A stretch of 64,000 nt of DNA from Clostridium sp. CAG:440 (GTDB lineage: Bacteria; Bacillota; Clostridia; TANB77; CAG-508). Made by a program: the position numbers and the translations under genes. Location: NCBI GenBank assembly GCA_000437215.1, contig FR898640.1:1-64000 (forward strand), written 5' to 3'. The notes beneath the pieces were generated by a model. It saw only the letters and a list, made by a program, of their open reading frames with translations, was not told the origin of the DNA and did not search any database. Below are positions 46,901-56,800 of this stretch, piece after piece. Within the stretch, counting starts at the first letter, position 1, and each line of letters opens with the position of its first letter.

Positions 46901-47492
46901 TTCTGCCAAAATGTCATTTATTCTAAGTAAATTTAATTTTGTATTTTCTAATTTTTTCTCTGATTCTGCTTTTCTTGCTCTGTATTTTACAATTCCAGCT
47001 GCTTCTTCAAATATATGTCTTCTATCTTCTGATTTGTTACTTAATATTTCATCAATTTTTCCTTGTCCAATTATAGAATAACCATCTTTTCCAATTCCTG
47101 TGTCCATAAATAACTCTAAAACATCTTTTAATCTACATGGTACTTTATTTATAAAATATCCTGTTTCTCCGCTTCTATATAGCTTTCTTGTTACAGTAAC
47201 TTCTGTGTATTCTATTGGTAATGTTCCATCAGAATTATCAAATACAAGTGAGCTTTCAGCAAATCCCAATGATTTTCTGTTTTGTGTTCCAGCAAATATT
47301 ATGTCTTGAGATTTTGAACCCCTTAGTGATTTCATACTTTGTTCTCCGTAGTATCCATCTTATTGCATCTACTATATTACTTTTTCCTGATCCATTTGGT
47401 CCTATTACACTTGTTATTCCTGGCATGAATTCTAATACTGTTTTGTCAGCAAATGATTTGAATCCCTGCATTTCTAATCTTTTTAAATACAT
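43946..47492 (-). CDS. smc: Chromosome partition protein SMC, with +1 frameshift
   Basis: Condensin ATPase. N-terminal Walker A in GITSVIGPNGSGKSNIVDAI, two long coiled coils around a hinge (about 510-640, with GGSVSKKTVNILGRG), then LSGGEKAFTAIALLFA and Walker B with FCVLDEIEAALDDVNV. The zero frame breaks at CGG 47346-47348, codon 49, just after Walker A. Skipping the C to read GGA restores GEQSMKSLRGSKSQD and a continuous 1181-residue SMC, normal length. No other smc copy is seen. ScpB lies at 11502. A protein without the shift would be only 78 residues. Confidence 0.92.
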
Positions 47493-47574
47493 TTTTTATC
47501 ACCTTTATTTTTTTATCTTTTGTTAGTTTATAATATTTTTATTTTTTTGTAAAGTCTATTTTAAAAAAGAAAAA

Positions 47575-47603
47575 GGGTCATACATGCTTTTGCATGCAGA
47601 CCC
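47575..47603 (-). terminator. Terminator of the 47611 gene
   Basis: GGGTC...GACCC with ATGC/GCAT inside and a four-base loop, followed on the minus strand by TTTTTC and more T. Confidence 0.8.
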
Positions 47604-47610
47604 ATATTTC

Positions 47611-48024
47611 TTACACCCTTTTTCTGAAAATGCAAAATTTTGCATTGGAGCCGTACATTTCTCTTGTTTTCCTTATAACAGAAGCAATAGCTTCACTAGA
47701 ACCTGTAACAGAATTGTAAACAATCTGTGGATATTTGGTACTAGCAACATTAAATTGGTCCATCTCCTGATAATCCTTTTCTTCTCCCATATGGAGAAGA
47801 AGTATTGCAGGAATATCTTCTCCTTCCATGCAAATGTCAGAAGAAAATCCTAAAACAAACCATTCATACTCTGGCTTGTTTCCAATCCAATTTACCTTCT
47901 TCCACTTAACTTTTCTTTCCCTTATTTCAGAAAGAATTTCGCTGCTCTTTTTTAACACAAAAACTTCCTCTTCAGAAATCATGTCTCCTTTTTTCAGTAT
48001 AATGATTTTGGATGCTTCACACAT
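47611..48024 (-). CDS. Orphan 137-residue protein with atypical codon use
   Basis: Begins MCEASKIIILKKGDMISEEE; soluble, mixed alpha/beta composition with VNWIGNKPEYEWFVLGF and a C-terminal basic end. No family recognised. Codon use is richer in G and C than the neighbours. It has its own promoter (48087-48115), a GAAAGGA ribosome site and a strong terminator, so it is a monocistronic unit. It resembles in style, not in sequence, the orphans at 51781, 53454 and 57519. It has no CGG codon. Confidence 0.65.
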   Translation of the reverse strand: MCEASKIIILKKGDMISEEEVFVLKKSSEILSEIRERKVKWKKVNWIGNKPEYEWFVLGFSSDICMEGEDIPAILLLHMGEEKDYQEMDQFNVASTKYPQIVYNSVTGSSEAIASVIRKTREMYGSNAKFCIFRKRV

Positions 48025-48086
48025 TTATCATCAAGTCCTTTCAAAAATGTCTTAAACCAGCCAATTAGCCGTAAACGTATATTTTT

Positions 48087-48115
48087 ATTATACAACATTT
48101 TTTTATATTTTGCAA
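48087..48115 (-). promoter_or_regulatory. Promoter of the 47611 gene
   Basis: Minus strand TTGCAA (48110-48115) and TATAAT (48087-48092), spacer 17, about 65 bases before the start. Confidence 0.6.
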
Positions 48116-48149
48116 ATTTTTCAAGAATATTGTTTTACATAATATTTTT

Positions 48150-49160
48150 CTATTTTATTGCTTCATTTGCATATTCATTATTTACAATTTTATCATATGG
48201 TGCCTTTTTTTGTAATTCGCCTGCACTAGTCATAACATCTTGTAAAAGATTAAATGATTCTTCTTTTAAAACAGGAGTATCATTCCATGCATCTATATCT
48301 TTATAATTTTGTATAACCTTTGAAAGCAATGTTATATCTGTATCTGGGAAAAAGCTTTGGACTACTTTTGCTATGTCTTCTGAAGAATTTTCTTTAACCC
48401 ACTTTTGTCCTTTATATATAGCGTTTGTAAATTTTTGTATAGTTTCTTTATTATTTTCTATATAGCTTTTTTTTGCAAAATATGCTGTATATGGTATTTC
48501 TCCTGCTGCCTCTCCAACAGAAGCAACAATATAACCTTTATTTTCATTTTGTGTAAGAGATGCGGTTGGCTCAAATAATGTTACATAGTCAGCAGTTCCA
48601 CTAGTAAATGCTCCAGCCATTAAGTCAAATTTTATACTGTCATCTAAAACAACATCTTTTTTTGGGTCTAGACCATTTTTTCTTAAAACATACTCTAAGG
48701 TCATATATGGAACCCCACCTTTTCTTCCAGGTATTATGGTTTTTCCTTTTAAATCCTGCCATTTAAAATTGTCATTTTTTTCTCTTGCAACTAAAAATGA
48801 ACCATCCTTTTTTGTCATTTGTGCAAACACTTGGCAATAGTCTTCTTTTCCTTCATTATATACATAAATTGAAGCTTCTGGTCCTGCAAAACCAATATTT
48901 ACTTGATTTGATAAAACAGATGTCATAACAGCATCTGCACCTTGCCCAGTGGTTAATTCAATTTCTATACCATTTTCCTTAAAATATCCATTATTTATTG
49001 CAACATATTGTGGAGCATAAAAAACAGAACGTGTAACTTCACTTACCTTTATGTTTTTTACATCATTGTTTGTATTTTTATGTTTTAAAACTGTAATACT
49101 AACAATTGCCACAATAACAATTACAATAACAACTATTCCAATAAAAATATTCCTTTTCAA
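48150..49160 (-). CDS. ABC transporter substrate-binding protein (NMT1/SsuA type)
   Basis: A 336-residue extracellular binding protein. An N-terminal membrane anchor (IVVIVIVIVAIVSITVL) is present without a lipobox cysteine. The family pattern follows: RSVFYAPQYVAINNGYF near 45, NVGFAGPE-like sequence (VNIGFAGPEASIYVY) and KTIIPGRKGGVPYMTLEYVL. It works with the permease and ATPase upstream. Substrates of such systems are sulfonates, nitrate, taurine or thiamine precursors; none can be chosen. No frameshift. Confidence 0.85.
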   Translation of the reverse strand: MKRNIFIGIVVIVIVIVAIVSITVLKHKNTNNDVKNIKVSEVTRSVFYAPQYVAINNGYFKENGIEIELTTGQGADAVMTSVLSNQVNIGFAGPEASIYVYNEGKEDYCQVFAQMTKKDGSFLVAREKNDNFKWQDLKGKTIIPGRKGGVPYMTLEYVLRKNGLDPKKDVVLDDSIKFDLMAGAFTSGTADYVTLFEPTASLTQNENKGYIVASVGEAAGEIPYTAYFAKKSYIENNKETIQKFTNAIYKGQKWVKENSSEDIAKVVQSFFPDTDITLLSKVIQNYKDIDAWNDTPVLKEESFNLLQDVMTSAGELQKKAPYDKIVNNEYANEAIK

Positions 49161-49171
49161 AATTTTCCTCC

Positions 49172-49983
49172 CTATTTAAACTTTTTTGTTTTTAGGATGA
49201 ATTTTTCAAGTAAAATTACAGCCTCATACATAATTCCTGCAACAATTCCTAAGATAATTACACTTGTCATTACCAAATCCAATTTAAATACTTGCCCTCC
49301 ATATACTATCAAATAGCCAAGTCCTGCCTTTGAAACCAAAAACTCACCAGAGATTACTCCTACTAAAGAAAGCCCAATATTAACTTTTAATGAATTTATA
49401 AATGTGCTTATATTTGCGGGTATTATTATTTTAGTTAAAACTTGCAATTTACTTGCATTAAATGTTTTTGCCATTTTTATTACTTCTTTATCAGTTTTTA
49501 AAAATCCATTTAAATTTTCTAATATAGTTACAACAAGGGAAATTGCAACAGCCATAACAATAATTGCAGGAGTTCCGGCCCCTACCCAAATTATAATAAC
49601 TGGTCCGAAGTGCAACTTTTGGTAAACTATTTAAAACAACCAAAAATGGTTCAGAAACTTTTGCAAAAAAATTAGACCACCATAATAAAATTGCAATAAA
49701 TATTCCCAAAAAAGTCCCAATTAAAAATCCGTACTATAGTTTCATATGAGGTAACCCAAATATGTTTTAACAAATCATTTTGTGATAAATTCATAAATGT
49801 GTTAAAAATTCTACTTGGTTTGCTTGTTATAAAGCTATCAATAATATTTGCATTTGCTAAAATCTCCCATATAGCAAGAAATCCTATTAAAATAAGCATT
49901 TGGGTAATAAATACTAATATTTTTTGTTTTTTTATTTTAGATAAATATTTTTTTCTTTCTAATGATATATTTTTAATTTTCAT
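49172..49983 (-). CDS. ABC transporter permease (SsuC type), with two +1 frameshifts
   Basis: Six-segment membrane permease. The zero frame breaks at CGG 49729-49731 (codon 85); skipping its C gives GGA and restores GFLIGTFLGIFIAILLWW. In that frame a second CGG (49605-49607) follows NSLPKVAL; skipping its C gives GPVIIIWVGAGTPAII, the conserved EAA-type loop that contacts the ATPase. The full product is 269 residues. Nothing else is damaged. It overlaps the ATPase end and precedes the binding protein gene. Confidence 0.88.
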
Positions 49984-50744
49984 CTACTCCAAGCTCCTTC
50001 CATAATGTATTAAAATACTGACTGAATTTAGGACTCTCTCTGCAGTTTAATGGAGTACGCCCGGGAAATATCAAAATCAATTTTGTGTATATCTTTTATA
50101 GTTCCTGGTCTTTTGCTTAAAACAAGTACTCTATCTGACATACTTATAGCCTCTGAAATATCATGTGTTACAATTAATGCTGTAATATTTTCCTGCCTTA
50201 AAATTTGATAAATATCATTTGTAACCATTATTCTAGTTTGATAATCAAGTGCACAAAATGCCTCATCTAATAGCAATATTTTAGGTTTTACAGCCAATGT
50301 CCTAATTAAAGCAGCCCTTTGCCTCATTCCCCCAGAAATTTCTGATGGATACTTATCTTTAAAATCATACAAACTATATTTTTTTAGTAAACTTTCTACA
50401 TACTCTATATTTTCCTTGCTTTTCTTACCTTTAACCTCAAGACCAAATAAAGCATTACTAAAAATAGTTCTCCACTCAAGCAAGCAATCTCTTTGAAGCA
50501 TATAGCCAATCTTTGGAGAAACACCAGTAACCTTCTCATTTTGTATGTAAATTTCTCCTTCGCTTTTTTCTTCTAAACCAGCTATAATAGACAACAAAGT
50601 TGACTTTCCACAACCGCTAGGCCCAATAATGCTCACAAACTCTCCAGGCTTAACCCTAAAATTAACATTCTTTAAAGCTTGAACCTCACCATCCTTGTTT
50701 TGATACCTTTTTCCAATACCCTTTACCTCTAAAATACTTGCCAT
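49973..50744 (-). CDS. ABC transporter ATPase (SsuB type), with +1 frameshift at CGG-G
   Basis: Nucleotide-binding subunit with Walker A GPSGCGKST near 41, signature SGGMRQRAAL, Walker B ILLLDEAFCALD and the H-loop LIVTHD. The zero frame reaches a CGG (50061-50063, codon 228) and would end at 50028 in an unusual tail. Skipping the C to read GGG gives GRTPLNCRESPKFSQYF, the typical C-terminus (RTPL...CRE...YFN.LWKEL) of this family, and a stop at 49973 that overlaps the permease start. Total 256 residues. This is the one site where the base after CGG is G. Confidence 0.88.
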
Positions 50745-50794
50745 AATTTTCCTCCTATAAATCCGTCCTAATATATTTTATGTAAAGGAGAAAA

Positions 50795-51052
50795 AATTGC
50801 CACTGGTTCCGGGTTTAAATGGCAATAAATCATCACTTGCCTATGTATAAATAAAAATAATATATGAGTTTGAAGAACCGCGTAAGCGACTAAACGAGTG
50901 CATAGCACGAGTGCGAATTGGAGCAACCAACATATAAGATTTTAATTTTGTTGGTTGCGACACCAAGGTTCAAAAACCATATTTATTTTTATTTATACCT
51001 AGGCAAGTGATGATTTATTGCCATTTAAACCCGGAACCAGTAGCAATTTTTT
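50795..51052. repeat. Long-hairpin dispersed element, copy B
   Basis: An almost completely palindromic 258-base element. CCGG units form the ends, A+T arms pair (AATAAATCATCACTTGCCTA with its complement), and the conserved core lies at 50875-50971, beginning GAACCGCGTAAGCG and ending GACACCAAGGTTC. Compared with copy A the closing pair has changed on both sides. It fills the gap between the ABC operon and trmL; nothing else was seen there. Confidence 0.8.
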
Positions 51053-51078
51053 CTTCTAGCCCCTTAAACTATCAGCTT

Positions 51079-51576
51079 TTAATCAAAATAACTACTTATT
51101 TCCTCTAAATTTTCAAACTCTTTTTGACGTAAAATATCATAAACCACTATCGCAACAGAATTTGACAAATTAAGTGACCTAAGTGTTGGTCTCATTGGTA
51201 TTCTTATCGTTTTATCAATATATTTTTTCAATACATCCTCTGGAAGTCCTTTAGTTTCTTTACCAAATAGCACAAAAACTTCATCCATTTTTGAATAATT
51301 TGGTTCAAAATATACATGTTTTCCTTTTGTTGTTACAAAATACATGTTATTTTCTTCTGGTTTATATTTTTCTAAAAATCTTTCAAATGAATCATGTTCT
51401 TCAATTTCAAGCTTATCCCAATAGTCAAGTCCAGCCCTTTGAACAGCCTTTTCAGATATGCTAAATCCTAATGGATGCACTAGGTGTAGCTTTCCTCCAG
51501 TTGCAGCACATGTTCTTGCTATATTTCCAGTATTTTGTGGTATTTCTGGTTCAACCAATACAACATTTAATTTCAT
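51079..51576 (-). CDS. trmL: tRNA (cytidine/uridine-34-2'-O)-methyltransferase TrmL
   Basis: A 165-residue SPOUT enzyme that methylates the wobble ribose of tRNA-Leu. The three motifs are clear: EPEIPQNTGNIARTCAATG near 10, VLFGKETKGLPED near 100 and IPMRPTLRSLNLSNSVAIVVYD near 130, which form the trefoil knot and SAM site. Length is normal. A 334-base gap filled by repeat element B separates it from the ABC operon. Confidence 0.94.
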   Translation of the reverse strand: MKLNVVLVEPEIPQNTGNIARTCAATGGKLHLVHPLGFSISEKAVQRAGLDYWDKLEIEEHDSFERFLEKYKPEENNMYFVTTKGKHVYFEPNYSKMDEVFVLFGKETKGLPEDVLKKYIDKTIRIPMRPTLRSLNLSNSVAIVVYDILRQKEFENLEEISSYFD

Positions 51577-51686
51577 ATATATACCTCTTTTTTTATTTTT
51601 ATTTTAACATATTAATAAAAAAATGCCAACAATATTTATCTGGCTTAAATAATTTTTTAAATTTTCATAAGCCATCTTCAATAACG

Positions 51687-51715
51687 TTGATTTTTCAAGT
51701 TTTTTTTGGTATAAT
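51687..51715 (+). promoter_or_regulatory. Promoter of the purC-like orphan
   Basis: TTGATT (51687-51692) and TATAAT (51710-51715), spacer 17. The leader holds a small hairpin GATAAG...CTTATC (51741-51759) before the ribosome site GAGGAGG. Confidence 0.65.
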
Positions 51716-51780
51716 TATTATACCGTGCCTTTAACAATTTGATAAGCGTAATACTTATCTTAGCCAAGAGGAGGACATCT

Positions 51781-52443
51781 ATGGACATTATCACAAGAGG
51801 TACCAAATTTTATGAAGGAAAAAACAATACCCTATATTGGACTAACAATCCATATATAATCGAAATGGAGGCAAAAAACGAAACTTCAAATTTAATTTCG
51901 ACACTACTTTTTAAACTTCTTTCAAATAATGGTATTCCAGTTCATTTTATATGTTCTGGAACAAATTCCATTTCGAAAAGAGTAAGAAAAGCCAACATTA
52001 TTAACATTAATGCAATTGGAAGATTTGTTTGCGATGAAAGTTTTTCAAAACGGTATGGCATTGCTCCTGGAATAGTTTTTGATGATATGGTTTTTGAGCT
52101 TCAATACATAAATGAAGAGTTAAAAAATCCATTTATTTCATCATCTGCTGCAGGCTATGGGCTACATATTGCAAGCATTTCTGACTTACTTGAAATTGAA
52201 GAAATAACCTACTTTGCAGGCGATATTATCAAATATTTCTTCGAAGAATGCAATCTAACCCCAGTAGACTTTAAGCTTAAATTTGGTTATGATTGTCAAA
52301 CCAGAGAGCTTCTTGTTTGCGGTGATATTTCAGATATCACTTGCCATTTATTAGATGAAAATGGTAATCTGATTACTAAAAATACTATAAAAAACATTTC
52401 TAATATTGAATTGGCTTACCAAAAAGCTCTAAAAAAGTTTTAA
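51781..52443 (+). CDS. Divergent SAICAR synthetase (PurC)-like protein
   Basis: A 220-residue protein that aligns by eye with PurC along its length: TKFYEGKNNTLYW at the start, IGRFVCDESFSKRYGIAPG near 80 where PurC has VRN.AAGSFSKR, and PVDFKLKFGYD near 165. Several catalytic-loop residues differ, so enzyme activity is doubtful. Start at 51781 follows GAGGAGG. It stands alone with its own promoter and terminator, away from other purine genes. It contains an in-frame CGG (SKRYG), where arginine fits the family. Confidence 0.65.
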   Translation: MDIITRGTKFYEGKNNTLYWTNNPYIIEMEAKNETSNLISTLLFKLLSNNGIPVHFICSGTNSISKRVRKANIININAIGRFVCDESFSKRYGIAPGIVFDDMVFELQYINEELKNPFISSSAAGYGLHIASISDLLEIEEITYFAGDIIKYFFEECNLTPVDFKLKFGYDCQTRELLVCGDISDITCHLLDENGNLITKNTIKNISNIELAYQKALKKF

Positions 52444-52480
52444 TACTTAACATTTCTTTCATATCTGGTACGGTTACTTC

Positions 52481-52508
52481 AAAAGCACACTTTTCTAAGT
52501 GTGCTTTT
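52481..52508 (+). terminator. Terminator of the purC-like gene
   Basis: AAAAGCACACTT and its complement with a four-base loop, ending in TTTTATC. Confidence 0.75.
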
Positions 52509-52527
52509 ATCTATTTTTATTTTAAAT

Positions 52528-52597
52528 AATTGCCATTTAAACCCGGAACCGGTGGCAATTTATTGCCATTTAAACCCGGAACCTGTGGCAATTTTTT
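52528..52597. repeat. Two tandem CCGG palindromic units
   Basis: Two head-to-tail copies of the unit TTGCCATTTAAACCCGG...GGTGGCAA. The second copy supplies the last ten codons and stop of the methyltransferase gene on the minus strand (ATGSGFKWQ). Confidence 0.8.
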
Positions 52598-53373
52598 GTC
52601 TTACATATTCATATAACATTATTCCTGTACTTACAGCTGCATTTAGGCTTTCTGTTTTCCCTAACATTGGTATCTTTACTTTATAATCTGCAATGTCTTG
52701 TATTTGTTTTTCTACTCCGTTTGCCTCATTTCCAATTATTATAACTTTTTTACTGTAATCTACGTCATAAAAGCTTTTGCTTGTTTGAAGCGATGTTACA
52801 ACTAATTTAAAGTTATGTTTTTGTACTTCTTTTAGTGTTTGTTTCAAATCTTCACATTCTATTATTTTTACCCTAAAAATTGCTCCCATTGTTGATCTTA
52901 CAACTTTTGGATTAAATGCATCTGCTGTGTCTTTTGACACCAAAATTTGGTTTAATCCGTACGCTATCTACTGTCCTTAAGATTGTTCCTAAATTACCTG
53001 GATCTTGAATATCGTCCAATGCAACTATAATATCACTTTTATAGTCTATTTCATTATTGTTAATGTCTTTTTCTATTATAGCAAGTATTCCTTGTGGGTT
53101 TACTACATCTGTTAATGTATCAAATATTTTTTTGGTTACATATACACATTCATATTTTGCTATTTCATACATTAATTCTTTTGGAATAACATCAATTTTT
53201 GTGCAATCTTCACATATTACAATTTGTTTTATATTTGCATTTTCATTTATTGCCTCATTAATTAATTTTATTCCTTCTATAATGTAAGATTGACATATAT
53301 CTCTATACTTTTTTTCTTTTAATTTTTTTACATGTTTTACAAATTCATTGTCTTTACTAGTAATAATATTCAT
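52560..53373 (-). CDS. TrmH-family RNA 2'-O-methyltransferase, with +1 frameshift
   Basis: SPOUT-class methyltransferase with an N-terminal substrate-binding domain (KHVKKLKEKKYRD...YIIEGIKLINEAI) and a C-terminal knot. VALDDIQDPGNLGTILRTVDS is motif 1. The zero frame breaks at CGG 52957-52959 (codon 139); skipping the C gives GGA and restores GLNQILVSKDTADAFNPKVVR, followed by IIGNEANGVEKQ and IPMLGKTESLNAAVSTGI. Total 270 residues. The last ten codons come from a palindromic repeat. rRNA or tRNA target unknown. Confidence 0.87.
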
Positions 53374-53409
53374 ATTGCCTCCCTATTTTTTTAATATTAA
53401 AATAAAGTT

Positions 53410-53438
53410 GAACTCGAAAATATAGTTTTTCCGAGTTC
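53410..53438. terminator. Hairpin after the 53454 gene
   Basis: GAACTCG/CGAGTTC arms with A-T pairs inside; a T6 run follows on the plus strand and a weaker T-rich stretch on the minus strand. It separates the 53454 gene from the methyltransferase gene. Confidence 0.6.
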
Positions 53439-53453
53439 TTTTTTGAGTGCTTT

Positions 53454-53831
53454 TTACTTCCGGGCTACTTGGTCTTTACATTTTTTATTTTGTTCGACAT
53501 TGTAAATTTTGGTTTTATATGCAATATATTTTGCCTTGTCCTCCTTAAATATTGATTTAAGATAATCATCGAACTTTTCTCTGGGAACCCTAAAAAATTT
53601 GCATGCTTCATCCACCGTAATGTTCTGGTGGATTACCCTCTGTAAGGCCATGTAAGGTTTGTTTTTTACTAAAGCATATAGCTTTGGTTTAGCATACTGA
53701 AGCTGCTCATTTATAAGCCTTTTTACTACTGAGCCCTTTAGGCCAAACTCTTCACCAACTTCATCATAGTTTCTTCCTTCTGCCATACAATAGCCTACAG
53801 CAACTACCCGGTCAATCTGTTTATACGTCAT
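53454..53831 (-). CDS. Orphan helix-turn-helix protein with CGG arginine codons
   Basis: A 125-residue protein with two helix-turn-helix-like stretches: DEVGEEFGLKGSVVKRLI near 24 and ITVDEACKFFRVPREKFDDYL near 70, loosely recalling SpoIIID. No family is certain. Codon use is G/C-richer than the neighbours. CGG occurs at codon 8 (IDRVV) and near the end (VARK). A +1 shift at codon 8 would meet TAG at the very next codon. It has a promoter at 53869-53897 and AAGGAG before the ATG. Confidence 0.6.
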   Translation of the reverse strand: MTYKQIDRVVAVGYCMAEGRNYDEVGEEFGLKGSVVKRLINEQLQYAKPKLYALVKNKPYMALQRVIHQNITVDEACKFFRVPREKFDDYLKSIFKEDKAKYIAYKTKIYNVEQNKKCKDQVARK

Positions 53832-53864
53832 TTTGCGACACTCCTTAAATATAAAATATTATAA

Positions 53865-56800
53865 TTATATTATATCATTTTTTTCTAGATTTTTCAATTC
53901 TTTCAAAAACTCTGTAACACTATTTAATATTTTTTGTTCCTCTATTTCTTTTATTTTTAATGTAATCATTGTTTTTATACCAGGAGAAAATTTTATTTTT
54001 TCTTTATATATTTCAATTAATTTTACTATGTCATATTTATTTTCTCCACCTTCAAATGTAAATACTATATTTTCTTGTCTTTGATTTATTTTTATTATTT
54101 GCAAGTCTTTAGCTAAATATTTAATTCTTGCAATTGAAAGTAAGTTTTCCAATTCTTTTGGCATATTTCCATACCTATCTATTATTTCGTCTATTACATT
54201 TTGTATATCTTCTTCATTTTTACATAAAGCAATATTTTGGTATATTTCTATTTTTTGGCTTGAATCTTTTATATAATCATCTGGTATATAACTTGTAACA
54301 TTTAAATCTATTTGAATGTCTATGTCTTCTTTTACTTCTATTCCCTGTGATTCTTTTATTACTTCATCTAATAAATTGCAATATGTCTCATATCCAACTT
54401 GTTCTAAATGTCCTGATTGTATTTCTCCAAGCAAGCTTCCAGCCCCTCTTATTTCTAGGTCTCTCATTGCAATTTTAAATCCTGAGCCAAACTGTGTAAA
54501 TTCCTTTATTGCTTTTAATCTTTTATCAGCAACTTCTGTTAATAATTTTTCTCTTTTGTATGTAATATATGCATATCCTTGTTTATTTGATCTTCCAACT
54601 CTTCCTCTTATTTGGTATAATTGTGCTAATCCCATCTTGTCAGCATTTTCTACAATTATGGTATTTGCATTTGGAATATCTATTCCAGATTCTAAGATTG
54701 TTGTACATACCAAAACATTTGTCTTTTTATCAATAAAGTCTTTCATTATTTCTTCAATTTTTGCACCTGTCATTTGTCCATGGGCATAAGAAACATTTGC
54801 CTCTGGAACAAGCCTTGAAATATCATCTGCTTTTTTTATTATTCCTTCTACATTATTAAATATATAAAATACCTGCCCATCTCTTTCCAATTCCTTAGTA
54901 ATAGCTTCTTTTATAACCTCTTCATCATATTCTAATACATAAGTTTGCACTGGTCTTCTATTTTGAGGTGGCTCATATATAACAGACATATCTCTTACCC
55001 CCACAATTGACATATGTAAGGTTCTTGGAATTGGTGTTGCAGTCATTGTCAATACATCAACATTTGTTTTATATTGTTTTATTTTTTCTTTATCTTTTAC
55101 CCCAAATCTATGCTCTTCATCTATAATTAAAAGTCCTAAATCTTTAAATTCCACATCTTTACTAAGAAGTCTATGTGTTCCAATTACAACATCAACTTCA
55201 CCTAATTTTAATTTTTTTACTACCTCATTTTGGTATTTCTTACTTTTAAATCTATTTAACACCTCAACTTTAATTGCAAATTCTTCCATTCTCTTTTTAA
55301 ATTCTTCATATTGTTGATCTGCAAGTACTGTAGTTGGTACTAAATATGCAACTTGTTTTTGATCCATTACTGCTTTAAATGCTGCCCTTATTGCAACTTC
55401 TGTCTTGCCATAGCCAACATCTCCACAAAGTAATCTGTCCATTGGTTTATTATTTTCCATATCTTTTTTTATTTCTTCTATGCATCTTAACTGGTCATCT
55501 GTTTCTTGATATGGGAAACTTGCCTCAAATTGATTTTGCCATGGTGTATCTTTGCTAAATGCAAATCCTTTTGATTTTTCTCTTTTGGCATATAATTCTA
55601 TCAATTCTTTAGCAACCTCTCTTAAATTCTTTTTTACTTTTGCCTTAGTATTTTGCCATTCTTTGCTTCCAAGTTTATTTATTTTAGGTGAAGCACCATC
55701 TCCACCAATATACTTTCTTATTGTATCTAACGCATCTGTTGGAACATATAAAACATCATCATTTTTATATTTTATTTTTATATAATCTTTTATAACCCCA
55801 TCTGCTTTTATAGTATTGACCCCAATGTAAATTCCTATTCCATGTATTTTGTGTACTACATAATCTCCAATTTTCAAGTCTGCAAATACAACCTTTTGTC
55901 CCTCTTTATATGCAGTAGTTACTGGAAGTCTTTTCTTCTTACCTCCATCTATTAAATCATCTGCACTAATGACTATTTGATTTAATTCAAAATTTTCAAA
56001 ACCAGATGAAAGCTTTCCAAGTGAAATTGTAACTATACTTTCCTCTGATTTAGCAATAATTGTTTGATTTAAGTTTTCTTCTATTTTTGAAACAATCTCT
56101 TCTTTTTCAAATATATTCTTTAATTTTTTTAGCTTTTCTTTATTATCTGCTAAGACTACTATTTCCTTTTTATTATTTAACCATTTTTTTAAGTCTTTTA
56201 TTAGTTCTTCTATTTCACTTTTATAATAATTTATTTCTCTATACACAAAATTATATTTTTCTGCTTGATAGTCTACTTTATCGTCTTGTTTTTCAACATA
56301 TATTATTTGATTTCCTTTTAATTTTTCTTCAATTTGTTCATAAGAATACATATTTTTTATAGCATCTGGTACAATTTTATTTTTTTCAAGAAGTGATTTT
56401 ATTAGTTCATTATTATCATTTGATATATTTTTAGCTCTTTGTTTTATTTTTGTAATTTCATCTAGTGCTATTATGCAGTTATTGCTTAAATACTCTAAAA
56501 TTGTTTGAGGCTCACTATAAAAACTATCAAAATATTTGTCAACCTTGCTTATATAGTCTCCTTCTTGTATTTGTTCAATATCTTCTTCTACTATTTTTTC
56601 TTGTGATTCTTCATAAATATTTTGTTTTATATTGTTTATTATTTTTTCTTTATTTTCCTCTAAGACATACTCATGTGCTGGATTTATTTTAACTTTTTCT
56701 AATGTCTTAATTGATCTTTGAGTTGCTATATTAAATGTTCTTATAGAATCTATTTCATCACCCCAAAATTCAATTCTGACACCTATTTGAGTTGTTATAG

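Noticed and set aside
49576..49585. A third frameshift in the permease at GCC GGA
   Set aside because: GCC GGA is in frame there (VGAGTPA) and needs no shift.
50028..50063. ABC ATPase ending at 50028 as a natural alternative C-terminus
   Set aside because: The +1 frame gives the family's typical end and the usual stop/start overlap with the permease gene, so the tail at 50028 is out of frame.
50745..50794. Thiamine riboswitch before the ABC operon
   Set aside because: The space before the ATPase start is too short and lacks the conserved TPP-binding strings.
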